This document shows, one piece after another, positions 47,462 to 58,076 of a DNA stretch of 64,000 nucleotides. The notes beneath the pieces were generated by a model that was given only the letters and a program-made list of their open reading frames with translations, made no database searches and was not told the DNA's origin. The stretch's first letter is position 1. Every line of letters begins with the position of its first letter. The stretch is taken from NCBI GenBank assembly GCA_015698045.1, contig BLAL01000030.1, forward strand, positions 496,001-560,000, read 5' to 3'. Source of the stretch: Rhizophagus clarus. Its lineage: Eukaryota > Glomeromycota > Glomeromycetes > Glomerales > Glomeraceae. Made by a program: the position numbers and the translations under genes.

Positions 47462-49205
47462 AATATGAATAAAAACTAAATTTTGTTTTTTTTTTATTAT
47501 TAGGAAATCTTATTAAAACTTATTTTTAGGGCTCCGATCAGTTCAGTATTAATGATTATCAAAACTGACTGGTATCAGTATTGATGATTATCAAAACCAA
47601 TCAATAATTACCAAAAACCAAACTGATTTACCGATATTGCAACATTAACTAATAAAACATTTCACAATGTTTTTTATTAAGGTTACAAAAAATAAAGTTG
47701 TGAATTGTTTTTTTACTAAATTAACCAATAAAAAACATTTCACAACATTTTCTATTAAAGTGACAAAAAAAATGTTGCGAAACATTATTTTTTATTAAAT
47801 TAATGATAAAAAACATTTTGTAATATTTTCTATTAAAGTGGTAAAAAAACATTTGCAAAACGCTTTTTTTATTAAAATTAACGATAAAAAATATTTCACA
47901 ACGTTTTCTATTAAAGTGATAAAAAAAATATTGCAAAACATTATTTTTTTATTAAATTAACGGATAAAAAATGTTTTGCAACATTTTCTATTAAAGTGGT
48001 AAAAAAACGTTTGTGAAATAATTTTTTTATTAAAATTAACAGATAAAAATGTTTTTATTAAAGCAATAAAAAAACGTTTATGAAATAATTCTTTTTATTA
48101 AAATTAACAAACAAAAATGTTTCACAACGTTTTCTATTAAAGTGATAAAAAAATGTTGTGAAATGTTTTTTTTATTAAATTAATGATAAAAAATGTTTCG
48201 CAATGTTTTCTATTAAAGTGATAAAAAAATATTTGTGAAATAATTTTTTTTATTAAAATTAACAGATAAAAACATTTCTTTATTAAAGCAATAAAAAAAT
48301 ATTGCAAAATGTTATTTTTTTATTAACTAATTGATAAAAAATGTTTTGCAACATTTTCTATTAAAGTGACAAAAAAATATTGTGAAATGTTATATTTTAT
48401 TATATTAACTAATAAAAAATGGTTCGCAACATTTTCTATTAAGTGATGAAAAAACGTTTGCGAAATATTATTTTTTTATAAAATTAACTGATAAAAAATG
48501 TTTTGCAACGTTTTTAATTAAAGCAACAAAAAAATATTGTGAAATGTTTTTTTTTATTAAAATTAACAGATAACCAATAAAAAACGTCTCGCAATGTTTT
48601 TTAATTATAGCGACAAAAAGAAATGTTTTTTTTTATTAAATTAACTAATAAAACATTTTGCAACAGTTTTGTAATTAATTTGACAAAAAATTGCTGCGAA
48701 CATTTTTTTTATCTAATTAACATTTTGCAACTTGTTTGTTGATAAAACACCATTGCGAAATGATTTGTTTTATCAAAATAACTAATTAAAAATATTTTTT
48801 ATTATATTATACTATATAAAACATTTTTGTTTATTATGTTAGTATAAATCAATTCAGTAATTCAGTTTGGTAAATCATAAAATTGGTACTGAAACTGCAA
48901 TTACTGAAACTGATCAATAAATTTACCAAAAGTTTCAGTTCAATAAACCATAAAACTGAAACTGCTCTGATACTAAAATCGATCAGTACGGTTCAGTAAT
49001 TATCAAAACTGATTGGAGCCCTATTTATTTTGGAACTAATTATCTTGCTGAAATGCATGTTTCTTTAAATAATGCTGATTGTCTTCAATATTATATTAAT
49101 AAAATTCAAAAAGAAATTAATCCACAAGAGTATGAACTTCTTGGTATTGTATATAATTACTCTCATAATATTGATAATTTTTATGATTATGTAAAATGCT
49201 TAGGT
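47462..49205 (+). pseudogene. MULE-like transposase gene, fragment 2
   Basis: After an acceptor TTATTATTAG (ending about 47503) the exon GNLIKTYF is cut by the hAT element 47527-49023 and resumes FGTNYLAEMHVSLNNADCLQ, YYINKIQKEINPQEYELLGI and YNYSHNIDNFYDYVKCL to 49205, where the 49206-54906 element begins. Removing the insertion restores a continuous frame. Confidence 0.65.
47527..49023. mobile_element. hAT-type non-autonomous element (TAGGGCTCC ends)
   Basis: 1497 bp; ends TAGGGCTCCGATCAGTT and, reversed, TAGGGCTCCAATCAGTT; 8-bp flanks CTTATTTT (47519-47526) and TTTATTTT (49024-49031). Same build as the RT insertion at 28725-29990: subterminal CTGATCAGTA/ACTGAAACTG words and a core of about 15 units pairing GTTTCGCAACATTTT with its complement. 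Confidence 0.88.
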
Positions 49206-49499
49206 AAAGTTGCCTGCTGAAACTAAAGAGTTTTAACATGTTGAAATTGTCAAAACTATTTTGACATTTCAACATTGACCTTTTGATTTGCCAAAATGCC
49301 AAAATAGTTTTGATATGCCAAAACTATTTTGACATTTTAACGTAGTATATTATATGATATACTTATAGTTTTAGCATTCACTAATCTGCAATTTGCAGAT
49401 TTCTGATCAGTTTTGATATTAGTCATATGAGTTGATTTACTAATTGTAGATAATTTTTTTTTTTGATAAAAAAATAATTACAGTTTTTTTTTAAACTGG

Positions 49500-50035
49500 A
49501 TAAAAAAAAAAATTTTTTTTTTTTAGGTTGCCAGACTTCTTGGATGAACCCAAACTTGGAATATGCACAAGTAAGTTAGTGGGGGATAGGAAAAGATTTT
49601 TTTTTAATATATTGAAGAAACATACTAACATTTCTTCTATTTCTTTTTTTTTTCTTTAGGTTGTTAGATTTCTTGAACAAACTCAGACTTGAAATATATG
49701 CAAGTAAGTTAGTAAGAAGTGGAAGGGGATTTTTTTTTAATATATTGAAGAAATATACTAATGTTTCTTCTATTTCTTTTTTTTCTTTAAATTGCTGGAC
49801 TTCTTAAACGAATCCAGACTTGAAATGTACACAAGTTAGTGAGAAGAGATTTTTTTTAATATATTGAAAAAACATACTAATGTTTCCTCTATTTCTTTTT
49901 TAGATTACCAGACTTCTTGAATGAATCCAGACTTGAAATGTATGTAAGTAAATTTAAAAAAACATACTAACTGAACATTTCTTTTTTATTTTTTTTAGGT
50001 TATCAGATTTTTAAATGAATCTGGTCAATAAAATT
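49500..50035 (+). repeat. Exon-like minisatellite array B (five units)
   Basis: Blocks start at about 49527, 49660, 49794, 49914 and 49999. A typical unit is GGTTGCCAGACTTCTTGGAT then AACCCAAACTTGGAATATGC, about 44 nt, followed by donor GTAAGTTAGT, an intron-sized spacer containing CATACTAACATTTC (perfect ACTAAC branch site), a pyrimidine tract and TTTAG. Spacing 85-134 bp. Confidence 0.75.
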
Positions 50036-50331
50036 TTTTTATTACAAGCAATAATATAAAAACTTTTTTTAAATGTAATAATTTATTATTTAATCCAGAA
50101 GTTAATTTCAATTATAATAATAAAATAAAGTATTGCAATAAATTTTAATTTTTTACATGTTTAATTTTAAATTTTTTTTTTACTAAATTTTTAATATATA
50201 TGTTATATGGTCAGGACGTTATAAATTATAATCAATCTATCAAACTTGTATTAAACTTATATAAACTTTATTAATTAGGATCATTCAATTTTAAATCAAT
50301 TGTGACTAAAATCTTAATATTTTATACAGTG

Positions 50332-51742
50332 GCTTACAAAAATAATGCATTTTTTAAAAATTAATTTTTAATCACATATATTGATATCAAAATTAAAGCC
50401 AATTAAAATAAAATTTAAAATGTAGATTATTTAATATGTAAATTACCAGAATATGCTAAAATTTAATGTAAATTAATTGATTAATTTTTTATGTACATCA
50501 CATTTCATCAAAAAACAGAATGTATTACTTTTGTAATTTTTATATTTTTTAATAAATTTAGCATTTTACAAAAAATTAATTATTTGTTTTATTATAAATT
50601 AAATAATAGATAAATATTAAATATTCCAAATTATTAAAAAAAGTATTATTTTAATAGTTTATTAATTAATTTTATTTAAATAGTATATTTAGTAATTATT
50701 GTATTAATATATATAAAATTATAAGATTAATACTAATATAATTATAAAATATAAAAAAAATATGTATATTTTATAATAAAATTATTATAATTTTTTAACA
50801 AGCGAATTTTTTAAGAAAAATTTCATAATGATCAGATTCATAGATCAGAAATAATTAATTGTTAAAGATTAATAATAATTATTATTTTATATATAAAAAA
50901 ATGTTTTATTAAATAACTCTGCACCCAGTAATTACATAAAGATAAAATATAGCTAGTTAGATTCGTCTTATCGAGACAATTCCAACGATAGTTGTTTCAC
51001 AATTCTAGGTATGATGTAGCACAAGTTACATATGAAACATTACTGTACTGCATCATATATAATATAGTTTATTGTGCTACATAGACGTTTTGATATCTAT
51101 CTTCTCATCCAGTGATCGTGAAAAGCTGAATTATAGCTCATTAGAATCGTCTTAATGAGAAAATTCTAATGGCAGTTGTATCATATTTTTTGGCTTGATA
51201 GATAAGAAGATAGAGTTTAAAATGTTTATATGCTACAGTAAACTATATTATATATGATGCAGTACAGTAATGTTTCATATATAACTTGTACCACATCACA
51301 CCTAGAATCATGAAACAACTACCATTGGAATCGTCTTGATGAGACAAATCTGACTAGCTATATTTTATCTTTCTGTAATCACTGGGTGCAGAGTTATTTA
51401 GTAAAATATTTTTTTATATATAAAATAATAATTATTATTAATCTTTAACAATTAAATTATTTCTGATTTACGAATCTGATCATTGTAAAATTTTTTTTAA
51501 AAAATTCACTTGTTAAAAAATTATAATAATTTTATTATAAAATATACATATTTTTTTTATATTTTATAATTATATTAGTATTAATCTTATAATTTTATAT
51601 ATATTAATACAATAATTACTAAATATACTATTTAAATAAAATTAATTAATAAACTATTAAAATAATACTTTTTTTAATAATTTGGAATATTTAATATTTA
51701 TCTATTAATTAATTTATAATAAAATATATAATTAATTTTTTG
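50332..51742. repeat. Long palindromic foldback element
   Basis: Arms of about 560-590 bp: left about 50557-51110, right about 51190-51742 and continuing for about 33 bp after the retroposon (53755-53787). The loop (51111-51189) is itself a diverged copy of the arm segment containing CTAGTTAGATTCGTCTTATC. At 50332 CAGTGGCTTACAAAAATAAT next to TA resembles a Tc1/mariner end and may be the true left terminus; its partner is not found. Confidence 0.8.
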
Positions 51743-53720
51743 GGGAACTCTTTCCTGCAGATCTGTGAACCAAATTTTCACGGAAAAAAAAAAAATTTTT
51801 ATTTTGCTTACAGGACGTTTATTCTGTTAAGAAACACTGCAAATAAATAACAGAAATGGACTCCTCGACCCAAGAAACAATACACAGCGAACCAAAGTGG
51901 TTCTTTAAACACCGGAAAGAGGAAATACTTCAAACTATTAGCTGGACAGTTAAAAACATGATGTTACAACACCAGGACTTTTTCAGCCAAGTAGAAATGG
52001 ACGACGAACTGTTGAAACAGTTTCTGGTGGCAAATAAAGACGTTATGCAAACAGTAGAAACACCAAGAACCTTGCGACCCAGAAGTTTTCTACTGGCTTC
52101 TTTCATGGCGACCTGTATAGGGTGTTTTGTCAAAAAAAGTGGCTATCACGACTGGGAGATCTGCACAGCCAATTTGGAAACTCAGCCTCCAGTGCAACAA
52201 CAACAACCCATTCCTGATATAGCAATTTCTCAACCCATACAACACCAATCAGATTCGATGAATCTTGATGACTCACAAGGGGACACAAATAGTAAGGTAC
52301 CTAGTACCCCTCATCGTCCCAACCCAATCACACCACCTGCTACGCCTTTATCCAGAGCTCAGAAAAAATCTGCTAAGAAGAAGCTGAAAAAACTCCAACA
52401 ACAGCAACAACAACAGGACGAAAATCCTTTTATAGTTCCTAGCAGACTGTCACCTGAGCAGACATCTTCTGGCTCTAAAGTGGTTACTTTTAACAATGTT
52501 CCACCCCAATAAGAGACTTCTTCGAAGAGTAGTGACAACATTAAACCTTCTGAGCAGTCCACAATAATTCCAGATAAGAAGAGGAAACAGGAACATTTAG
52601 CAGATAACTTTAATAATTCTAACCTTATCCTTACCGGTTACTGCCCACAGCAAGAAGAACAGGCACAGCTGTTGGACTTGATAGTATATGACATACCGGC
52701 CAAATGGGATAGCTACACTCTCCTAGGTAACTTAAGTTTCTGGGGGAAAATCGTATCAATCAGTACAAGGTGTCATAAGAAATATTTATCAGCAAGGGTT
52801 CGATTGATACCAAACCATGAGTGCCTTAAAGCTTATAATGGAGGCAAGTGGACTGTCGGACTAGGTGGTATCCCGGTTAGATGGTTTCCAGCATCATGGA
52901 ACCTTTCAGAACGTAAACAACGAGAAAAGTTTCAGGCAGTCATTACTGATATTCCTGCAGATATGACTGAATCCACTTTATTTCCCAACTGTACTCCCAG
53001 CAACTTTTTAGCTGAGAGTGGAATAAAATCTTTCAAAGTAATTAAAGAATCTTCAGGGCAGAGAAAGTTGATTGGCTACTTCGCAATGTGGGATCAAGCT
53101 TCTAAATGTATAAGTACTCCACAACTCTGGAATGATGTTAGTCTTTCGTGGTGTCGTTATTCCTCCCCTAAACTTGGATTCAAGAAACATCCCCCAGCTA
53201 GATTTGGCAATGCTGGCAATAAAAATACAAGGCAATTTAAGCCTTCTCGTCAACAACATACTAATTCAGACAATCATAGGTGTCATAACCAGAACAAAAA
53301 AGAAAACTCTTCCTCGAATTCTGGTTCGACTTACAAGAAGAACTCTCGCTCCAAGTCCAACCAGTCCAATCGGCCAGACGTGAAACATTTAATAGCAGGA
53401 CTAAAGGCCCTTTTGGAACAATTTATATAATTTAGTTATTTAGGTTTATCGGCCCGTAACTTAGGAATCATTGTGATTTAGTTATATACTTGTTTTTATG
53501 TTTGTTTTCTTTTTAGAATATTTCTTTTTATTTCTCGATTCCCTTATTCCTTAAATCTATCTCTGGACTTCCTATTATATTTTATGAGAATAGGCTAGGA
53601 TAGTTAGTCATGTCAAGTACTTGTCACTTGTAGATGCAGCTCTTGTGATGAGACGGTATATTATTTTATTTGTATTTTGATTTTTGGATCAACTTTAATA
53701 AACATATACATTTGATTCGA

Positions 53721-53754
<34 letters not shown>
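51743..53754 (+). mobile_element. ORF1-only LINE-like retroposon with poly(A) tail
   Basis: Exact 15-bp target duplication ATAATTAATTTTTTG at 51728-51742 and 53755-53769. Between them are a 113-bp 5' leader, one long reading frame, a 3' UTR of about 290 bp and a pure A-run of about 33 nt (53723-53755). No endonuclease or RT frame is present. The long tail and perfect duplication mark it as one of the youngest insertions here. Confidence 0.9.
51856..53430 (+). pseudogene. LINE ORF1-like nucleic-acid-binding protein with one stop
   Basis: One frame of 525 codons broken only by TAA 52510-52512 (after VVTFNNVPPQ). The N-terminal third is helical and hydrophilic; then comes a Pro/Gln-rich stretch with a poly-Gln run and a basic KKSAKKKLKKLQQ patch. 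The second part has an RRM-like fold pattern (LLDLIVYDIPAKWDSYTLLG, KIVSISTRCHKKYLSARVRL, VRWFPASWNLSERKQREKFQ) and a second similar unit (FQAVITDIPADMTESTLF), ending in an Arg/Ser/Asn/Lys-rich tail. This matches ORF1 proteins that precede endonuclease-RT ORFs in LINEs, here without ORF2. It would bind element RNA. Read-through or a recent point mutation could explain the stop. Confidence 0.75.
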
Positions 53755-53757
<3 letters not shown>

Positions 53758-53787
53758 ATTAATTTTTTGTAAAATGCTAAATAGTCA

Positions 53788-54785
53788 GTGGAAATATCAC
53801 AAAATTGGAAGGGAGTTTTTTTGTACTATGATTTCACAATAAAAATTATTGGTACAGTATGGTCTTAAAGTCTATAGTATATATGTAAAATCCAAAGTTG
53901 GTCAAAGTTAGTACAAATGGTTAAAATCAACGATCTTTAAATCATAATTTTGGTCAAAATTTTCTTAATTCTGGCCAAATTCATAATGCCAACCTAAATT
54001 TGGCTAAAATCAAAATTTTCAGGTTATAGGTAACACTGCATTTACACAATGTGACATCATTTTTAACAATTATGAGCATATTCGTCTAGTTCTTAAGAAT
54101 ACATTTATAAACAATAAAAAGTAAAAACTTTGCTTTATTCAGTTCAATCTGGCTGAAGAAGGTTGCCTATTATTAACCTATTTTAATGTAATAAACTAAT
54201 AAAATATTAAGAAAACTTTTACTTTTGCTTATTTTTTTGAAATATTTCATAAATATCTTTTATTTTAACGCTATTTTAATATAAAAAAAATTTTTACTTA
54301 TTTATTTTTATTTATTTACAGTATATATATTTGTGATTTAACAGCTAACACAACCAACATGAATTTTTTTATAAACAAATAGTTTTTATTTTATTTTCAC
54401 ACCAAATAGATTAAAATCTAAAAAATATTAAATTCTTTTAATAAATTGTAAGTATTAGCATCATCACTATAATACTATGATTTAGCATTAAAGTTTGATT
54501 TAAATAAACAAAAAAACTATTATATCTAACTAGTTTTTCAATTAAAAAACAATTTATAGCACTAAGATAAATCCAATGATATTATTTTTATAAATAAAAA
54601 AAGATTTATTAGCGTTCTAATTAAAAAATTTTAATCAAATTCATAAATAACAAAATATCTGGCTTAATAATCACTTTTTTAAGCTTAATGAAAGTTGTTT
54701 ATTTTGCTAAATTACACCTAAAAATAAATATTTACTGGTTAAAAAAAGCTTCCATTAAAAGTTTTTAGCAATTTTAATATATCAT
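53788..54785. mobile_element. Left part of a CDH1-intron-type TIR element
   Basis: Begins AGTCAGTGGAAATATCACA beside TA, similar to the reversed end at 61047 (AGTCACCGGAAATGTCACA). Shares CTTAATTCTGGCCAAAAT, TAAATTTGGTTAAAAT and other words in the same order with 9990-10860. The right end is missing; sequence changes to the composite's TTTTGACAT words near 54785. Confidence 0.55.
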
Positions 54786-54906
54786 AATTAGTTTTGACAT
54801 TTTGATAATTTTGACATGTCAAAACTATTCCAGCATTTCAGCATTTTGACATATTTTTAGTTTCAACATTTTAACATTGACTTATTGAGTTTTAGCAGGC
54901 AACCTT

Positions 54907-56502
54907 ATGTCTAAATAAATGTTTATCTGATAATTTAAGTTTTATTAAATTTTTAATTAATAATTTATTTTTTAAATTAGAATTTTTTGAAGATAAATAC
55001 ATAATTATTTGCACTACTTTGGAACAATTAATTGAATGGACAAAGTGTAAATACTTTCAGATTGATATGTCTTATAAATATGTAGCAGGTGAAATGAATG
55101 AATTTGAGATTAATTATTACAATACTGTACATAATTTAAGTAAGTTTTTTTTATTAAATATATTTAATTTTTCTATTTTAAATTATAAAATAAATTAAAT
55201 ACTACCTTAAAAGAATATGTATTAATTAATAATTTTATTTTTAATTCTTACCTTTGTTCATATTTTTATTAATTGTGCAATAACTGTTGCATATCAAAGA
55301 ATTTTTTATGCATTATTTGACCTTGTATTTGAATTAATATGCTCGTTACTTCAGTTTAAATATATTTATAGATCTGGTCAGTTTTGTATCATTACGGACT
55401 TGGACTATGCATAGGCAAAGGGTTTAGGATTAGTTTTAAATAAAATAGATGTAACAAAAGAACACCTAGTTCATATTTTTAAATCCTGTCAAGTGTATTA
55501 TAAAAGGTAAAAAATAATACTTTCAATTTATTATTTAATTTTACAATAATGTTTATAATTATTTTATTATTTAAAAAAATCCAGAAAAAAAGATATGGTG
55601 AAATTATAATTGATGATATATATGCACTTCTTACAGCTAAATCACAAGTTCAAATTGAAAAATTATTTGATAATATTCAAAAAACTGAAGAAAATACTGC
55701 AGATAGATAAATTTTTGATATATTTTTTAATAAATAATTTTTATTTAATAATATTTTTTTTTATAGATTGGATTATGTTTTATAAACAAAAATGAGTAAT
55801 TGTATCGTTAAACAAATGTATGTCTAAAATTGATAATGAGACTTGAATGATATCCCCTAATAATACTAATATTATTAAGGCTGCTTATACCTTGAATAAT
55901 CATCATGAAAAAAATATAAAACTTGTTACAGCAATTTTGCAGTAAATAATTGTAATTAATTATTATAATAATATTATTCTATTTTAAAGTAATTAATAAT
56001 TTTTATAATAGAGAGCATAAATTGGACAAAGAAAGATTCACATCAATCTATATACTTCAAAAATATAATGTGCCAAACTGAGGTCATGATAAAGAACTAA
56101 TTTCTCATAATGTTTAGTCTAATAAACGTAAAAGTAATTCAAAATTATAAATTATTTATATTTCAATTTATTGAACTTATTATCTAATTTATTTATATAT
56201 TATTAGTTAATATACAAGCCAAAAATTCAAATACTTCCACAAAATGCAAATGTACAAATTCTAATAAAAAGAAATTAACAAGAATCATTACAATTAATTC
56301 TGATTCTGAGGATGATTATGATGATAACAATAAGAATAATAAGGAAAATATTTTAAATTTTAATGAACTTGAATACTAAAAAAGAAATTTAGTTTTAAAA
56401 GAATGTGAATTTGCTTTAAGGAAACAAAAAACTAAAATTTGTATAATAGAATTGAATAATCTTGAAAAGGAACATGAATTAGAATTAAAAATTAGAAAAT
56501 AA
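54907..56502 (+). pseudogene. MULE-like transposase gene, fragment 3 (catalytic part)
   Basis: Resumes with KCLSDNLSFIKFLINNLFFK, IIICTTLEQLIEWTKCKYFQ and IDMSYKYVAGEMNEFEINYY (first Asp). Then exons with TVAYQRIFYALFDLVFELIC, FCIITDLDYA (second Asp) and HLVHIFKSCQVYYKR; then EIIIDDIYALLTAKSQVQIE; then DWIMFYKQK, VIVSLNKCMSKIDNET and ISPNNTNIIKAAYTLNNHHE (third acidic position, substituted). The C-terminus is KECEFALRKQKTKICIIELN to TAA 56500-56502. Splice joins are gt/ag. TGA at 55793-55795 and 55844-55846 replaces expected Trp. Mutator-like assignment is from the QIDMSYK / ITDLDYA / NNTN pattern. Confidence 0.65.
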
Positions 56503-57599
56503 AATTTAATATCTAATTTTATAAAAAATTACTTTACTGTAAATAATATATATATATACGTTGATTTAGTAAATTTTGTTTCATTAAAATTTTTTTATAA
56601 AGATTGTCATTTAATATTTAAATAATTTTTTAGTTATATATTTATATATTAATCTTAACTTTTAATAATTACAATGCTTTGTATATAAAACTTTTAGTTA
56701 TAGATTTAAATTATATTTTAGTTTGAAACTTTAAAAAATATCTTTTTTTATTTAATAGATATATTGCTAAATAATATATTTTTTGTAATTGAGTATATTA
56801 AATATTTATATAATACACATTTTGAAAATTAATATATATACTGTTAAGTATAAAAAATTTTACACACTATACTCAACTGTAATTTTAATATTATATTCTA
56901 CTTAACATCTTAACCATACTTTACAACTATTCATAATACCTTCATATAATGTGACATGTCTACCAGCATGATATATACTCAAGCAATAAATAAACAGACT
57001 GGTCTAGGCTTTTCTATATATGGTATATTTACTATGTAAATCAGTCATGCATATTGTTCATCACCTAAACATCTTTCTTATAATTTCGACTTTTCATATC
57101 ACTCATAATATAGTGCTTAAACTTAAATAATAAAAGTCATGCATATTGACCGCTACGATGATTTTATTAAAAAATTTTTCATATAGTATTTATTACCTCA
57201 TTTGGGTTTTACTTGGAAGTTGAAAGAAACTTTAAAATTTACTTGATATGGTAAGAAATTAAAACTTTAAATTAATACTAGCAAAAATATATGTATTTTT
57301 CTTACTTAAAACTTAAAAAATAAACTTTTTTTTAGGGTTAAATTTATTAAACAATTTATTTAAGAGTAAATTTATACATTGTTCCTATAATGCATCACCT
57401 TTAGGCAGAATTATGTAATGCCGGCTAAAATTAAAACATATGATGTTTAACATGATATGAAAAATGATTTTTTACAATAAAAAAAATTTTAAGTTTCTAG
57501 AATATATATGAAAAAATGAAAAAGTAGGGGTGTAACACAGGTAACAAAATGGAAACAATAATATTACAGGAGCGATGTATAAATTATCTCTTTATTTAA
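56503..57599. other. Intergenic, no gene seen
   Basis: Very AT-rich, presumably 3' sequence of the MULE-like element and older decayed repeats. No element boundary or RNA gene recognised. Confidence 0.35.
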
Positions 57600-58076
57600 T
57601 AATATATATTAATGAATACGAGTATTTGGATGAATATTTGGTAGGTGAAGATGAAATTTATAGTAAATATAAGGATTTGTAGAAAGATGAGATGAAGTTT
57701 TATAGTAAATATAAAAATTTAATGGGTCATAATGAATTATATGATAATTATAAGAATTTGTGATATAGAGAAAACTAATAAGAATGAATCTTTATTTGAA
57801 TTTGATTTCAAATATTCATGCTAAGACTAAACAGTTTACTCAACAAATTACCTTGGATGAAAATGATAAAAATATAATAAGTAATACAGAAAGTAATTTT
57901 TCTGGATTAGAATCTGATGAAGAGCATAATGAAACTACTATTTGATTAAAGAATAAGCAAGAAATAAGTTCATGTCATAGTTGATGTATCTGAAGGTAAA
58001 AACCAATGATTATATTGATTCCAAGCCATGTTCAGTTTTGAAAGTGAAAATTTTGAAAGCTCATTCATCTGTTGAT
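57600..58076 (+). pseudogene. Decayed frame of unknown family, cut by the 58077 element
   Basis: Segments such as NEYEYLDEYLVGEDEIYSKY, then QQITLDENDKNIISNTESNF and SGLESDEEHNETT, acidic and Asn-rich, in shifting frames with stops. GKRSGYGKETI after the insertion (60095-60130) may be its continuation. Probably another transposon-borne protein; I cannot name it. Confidence 0.3.

Larger units (their letters stand above)
49206..54906. mobile_element. 5.7-kb composite TIR element with nested insertions
   Basis: Ends AAAGTTGCCTGCTGAAACTA and, reversed, AAGGTTGCCTGCTAAAACTC; subterminal TTTTGACATTTTAAC words on both sides. The flanks ATGCTTAGGTA and ATGTCTAAATA agree at 7 of 11 positions with only transitions, a decayed target duplication, and both encode KCL of the host MULE-like gene. 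Inside: exon-like array B, a foldback palindrome, a retroposon and a fragment of the CDH1-intron element family. No transposase of its own is visible. Confidence 0.6.
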
